Below, in pieces: positions 5,494-5,745 of a DNA stretch of 5,745 nucleotides (within the stretch, counting starts at the first letter, position 1; the number at the start of each line of letters is the position of its first letter). The DNA is from JAKAWM01 sp049966695. Its GTDB lineage: Bacteria; Actinomycetota; Acidimicrobiia; Acidimicrobiales; Palsa-688. The notes beneath the pieces are model-generated. The model had not been told where the DNA came from and ran no database searches. It saw nothing but the letters and a program-made list of their open reading frames with translations. The stretch covers positions 1 to 5,745 of the forward strand of contig JBMFUG010000120.1 of NCBI GenBank assembly GCA_049966695.1. Direction: 5' to 3'. The position numbers and the translations under genes are program-made.

Positions 5494-5745
5494 TCACCGC
5501 CCCGGCTGAGGCTCTGGGGGGAGCGGGGCGTCGCTCGGGCCAGGGCCCTGTGAGGGTGCGCTGGCCGCCATGGCTTTGTGCTGGGCGTAAAGCTCCTTTA
5601 CGGCACGGGCCGACAGGTCCCATTTTGGCAGGAAGCCAGCTGCTGGGCTCGCTTCTACGAGGTCGGCGAAGTCGGCTTCGCCGTGGGTCGATATGAGCAC
5701 CACGGCCCTCGCAGGGCCTGGTTCGTCTTCCCAGAGCTGGCGGGC
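5494..5745 (-). CDS. Receiver-domain response regulator, 3' part only
   Basis: The gene enters from the right edge; 83 residues and the TGA stop are visible. The frame is open to base 5745, so the GTG at 5703 is internal (Val), not a start. The visible part is the second half of a CheY-like receiver: VVLISTHGEADF with the switch Ser/Thr, then AAGFLPK with the conserved Lys, then the last helix LSARAVKELYAQ. The phospho-acceptor Asp lies outside the window. After the receiver only about 28 residues remain, a Pro/Ala/Ser-rich tail without helix-turn-helix, so it is a stand-alone receiver or has an output domain at the other end. It lies 146 nt upstream of the transporter on the same strand and may be co-transcribed. 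It could share the kinase at 1217-2347, but nothing in the sequence proves this. Confidence 0.82.
   Translation of the reverse strand, partial: ARQLWEDEPGPARAVVLISTHGEADFADLVEASPAAGFLPKWDLSARAVKELYAQHKAMAASAPSQGPGPSDAPLPPEPQPGR

Noticed and set aside
5494..5703. Complete 69-residue protein starting at GTG 5703
   Set aside because: The frame continues open to the window edge and the upstream residues continue the receiver fold; the GTG is an internal Val codon.

Overview
The window is GC-rich, and its coding regions favour G or C at the third codon position. GTG or TTG starts and a GAF-type NarL-family kinase paired with a LuxR-type regulator suggest an actinobacterium (Actinomycetota). That is inference from style only; nothing in the window fixes a genus.

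Layout. Positions 1-241 hold no convincing gene, although 61-76 resembles the end of an insertion sequence. A perfect 29-bp tandem repeat (242-299) follows, then a plus-strand LuxR/NarL-type response regulator (354-1040). Positions 1041-1216, between convergent genes, carry four degenerate copies of a GC-rich repeat. The rest is all on the minus strand. Read in the direction of transcription (right to left) it contains: the 3' part of a stand-alone receiver-domain protein running off the right edge (5494-5745); a ten-helix TDT/SLAC1-type anion channel or transporter (4088-5347); a YbhN/LPG_synthase_TM-type membrane protein (2878-4041); a structured intergenic gap (2775-2877); a small four-helix membrane protein with an internal duplication (2355-2774); and a soluble GAF-HisKA_3-HATPase sensor kinase (1217-2347).

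How the genes may work together. The small membrane protein ends 7 nt before the preferred kinase start, so the two are probably co-translated. The kinase has no membrane segment, and the small protein could tether it or feed it a signal. The kinase (HisKA_3 class) and the convergent LuxR-type regulator belong to families that normally pair, so they are the likely cognate two-component system. The second, receiver-only protein next to the transporter could be a phosphate sink, a partner of the same kinase, or unrelated. The transporter has an A-rich leader preceded by two near-identical palindromic boxes exactly 21 bp apart, a good candidate operator. The window looks like a regulatory and membrane-transport locus. 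I see no defence system, CRISPR array, RNA gene or complete mobile element.
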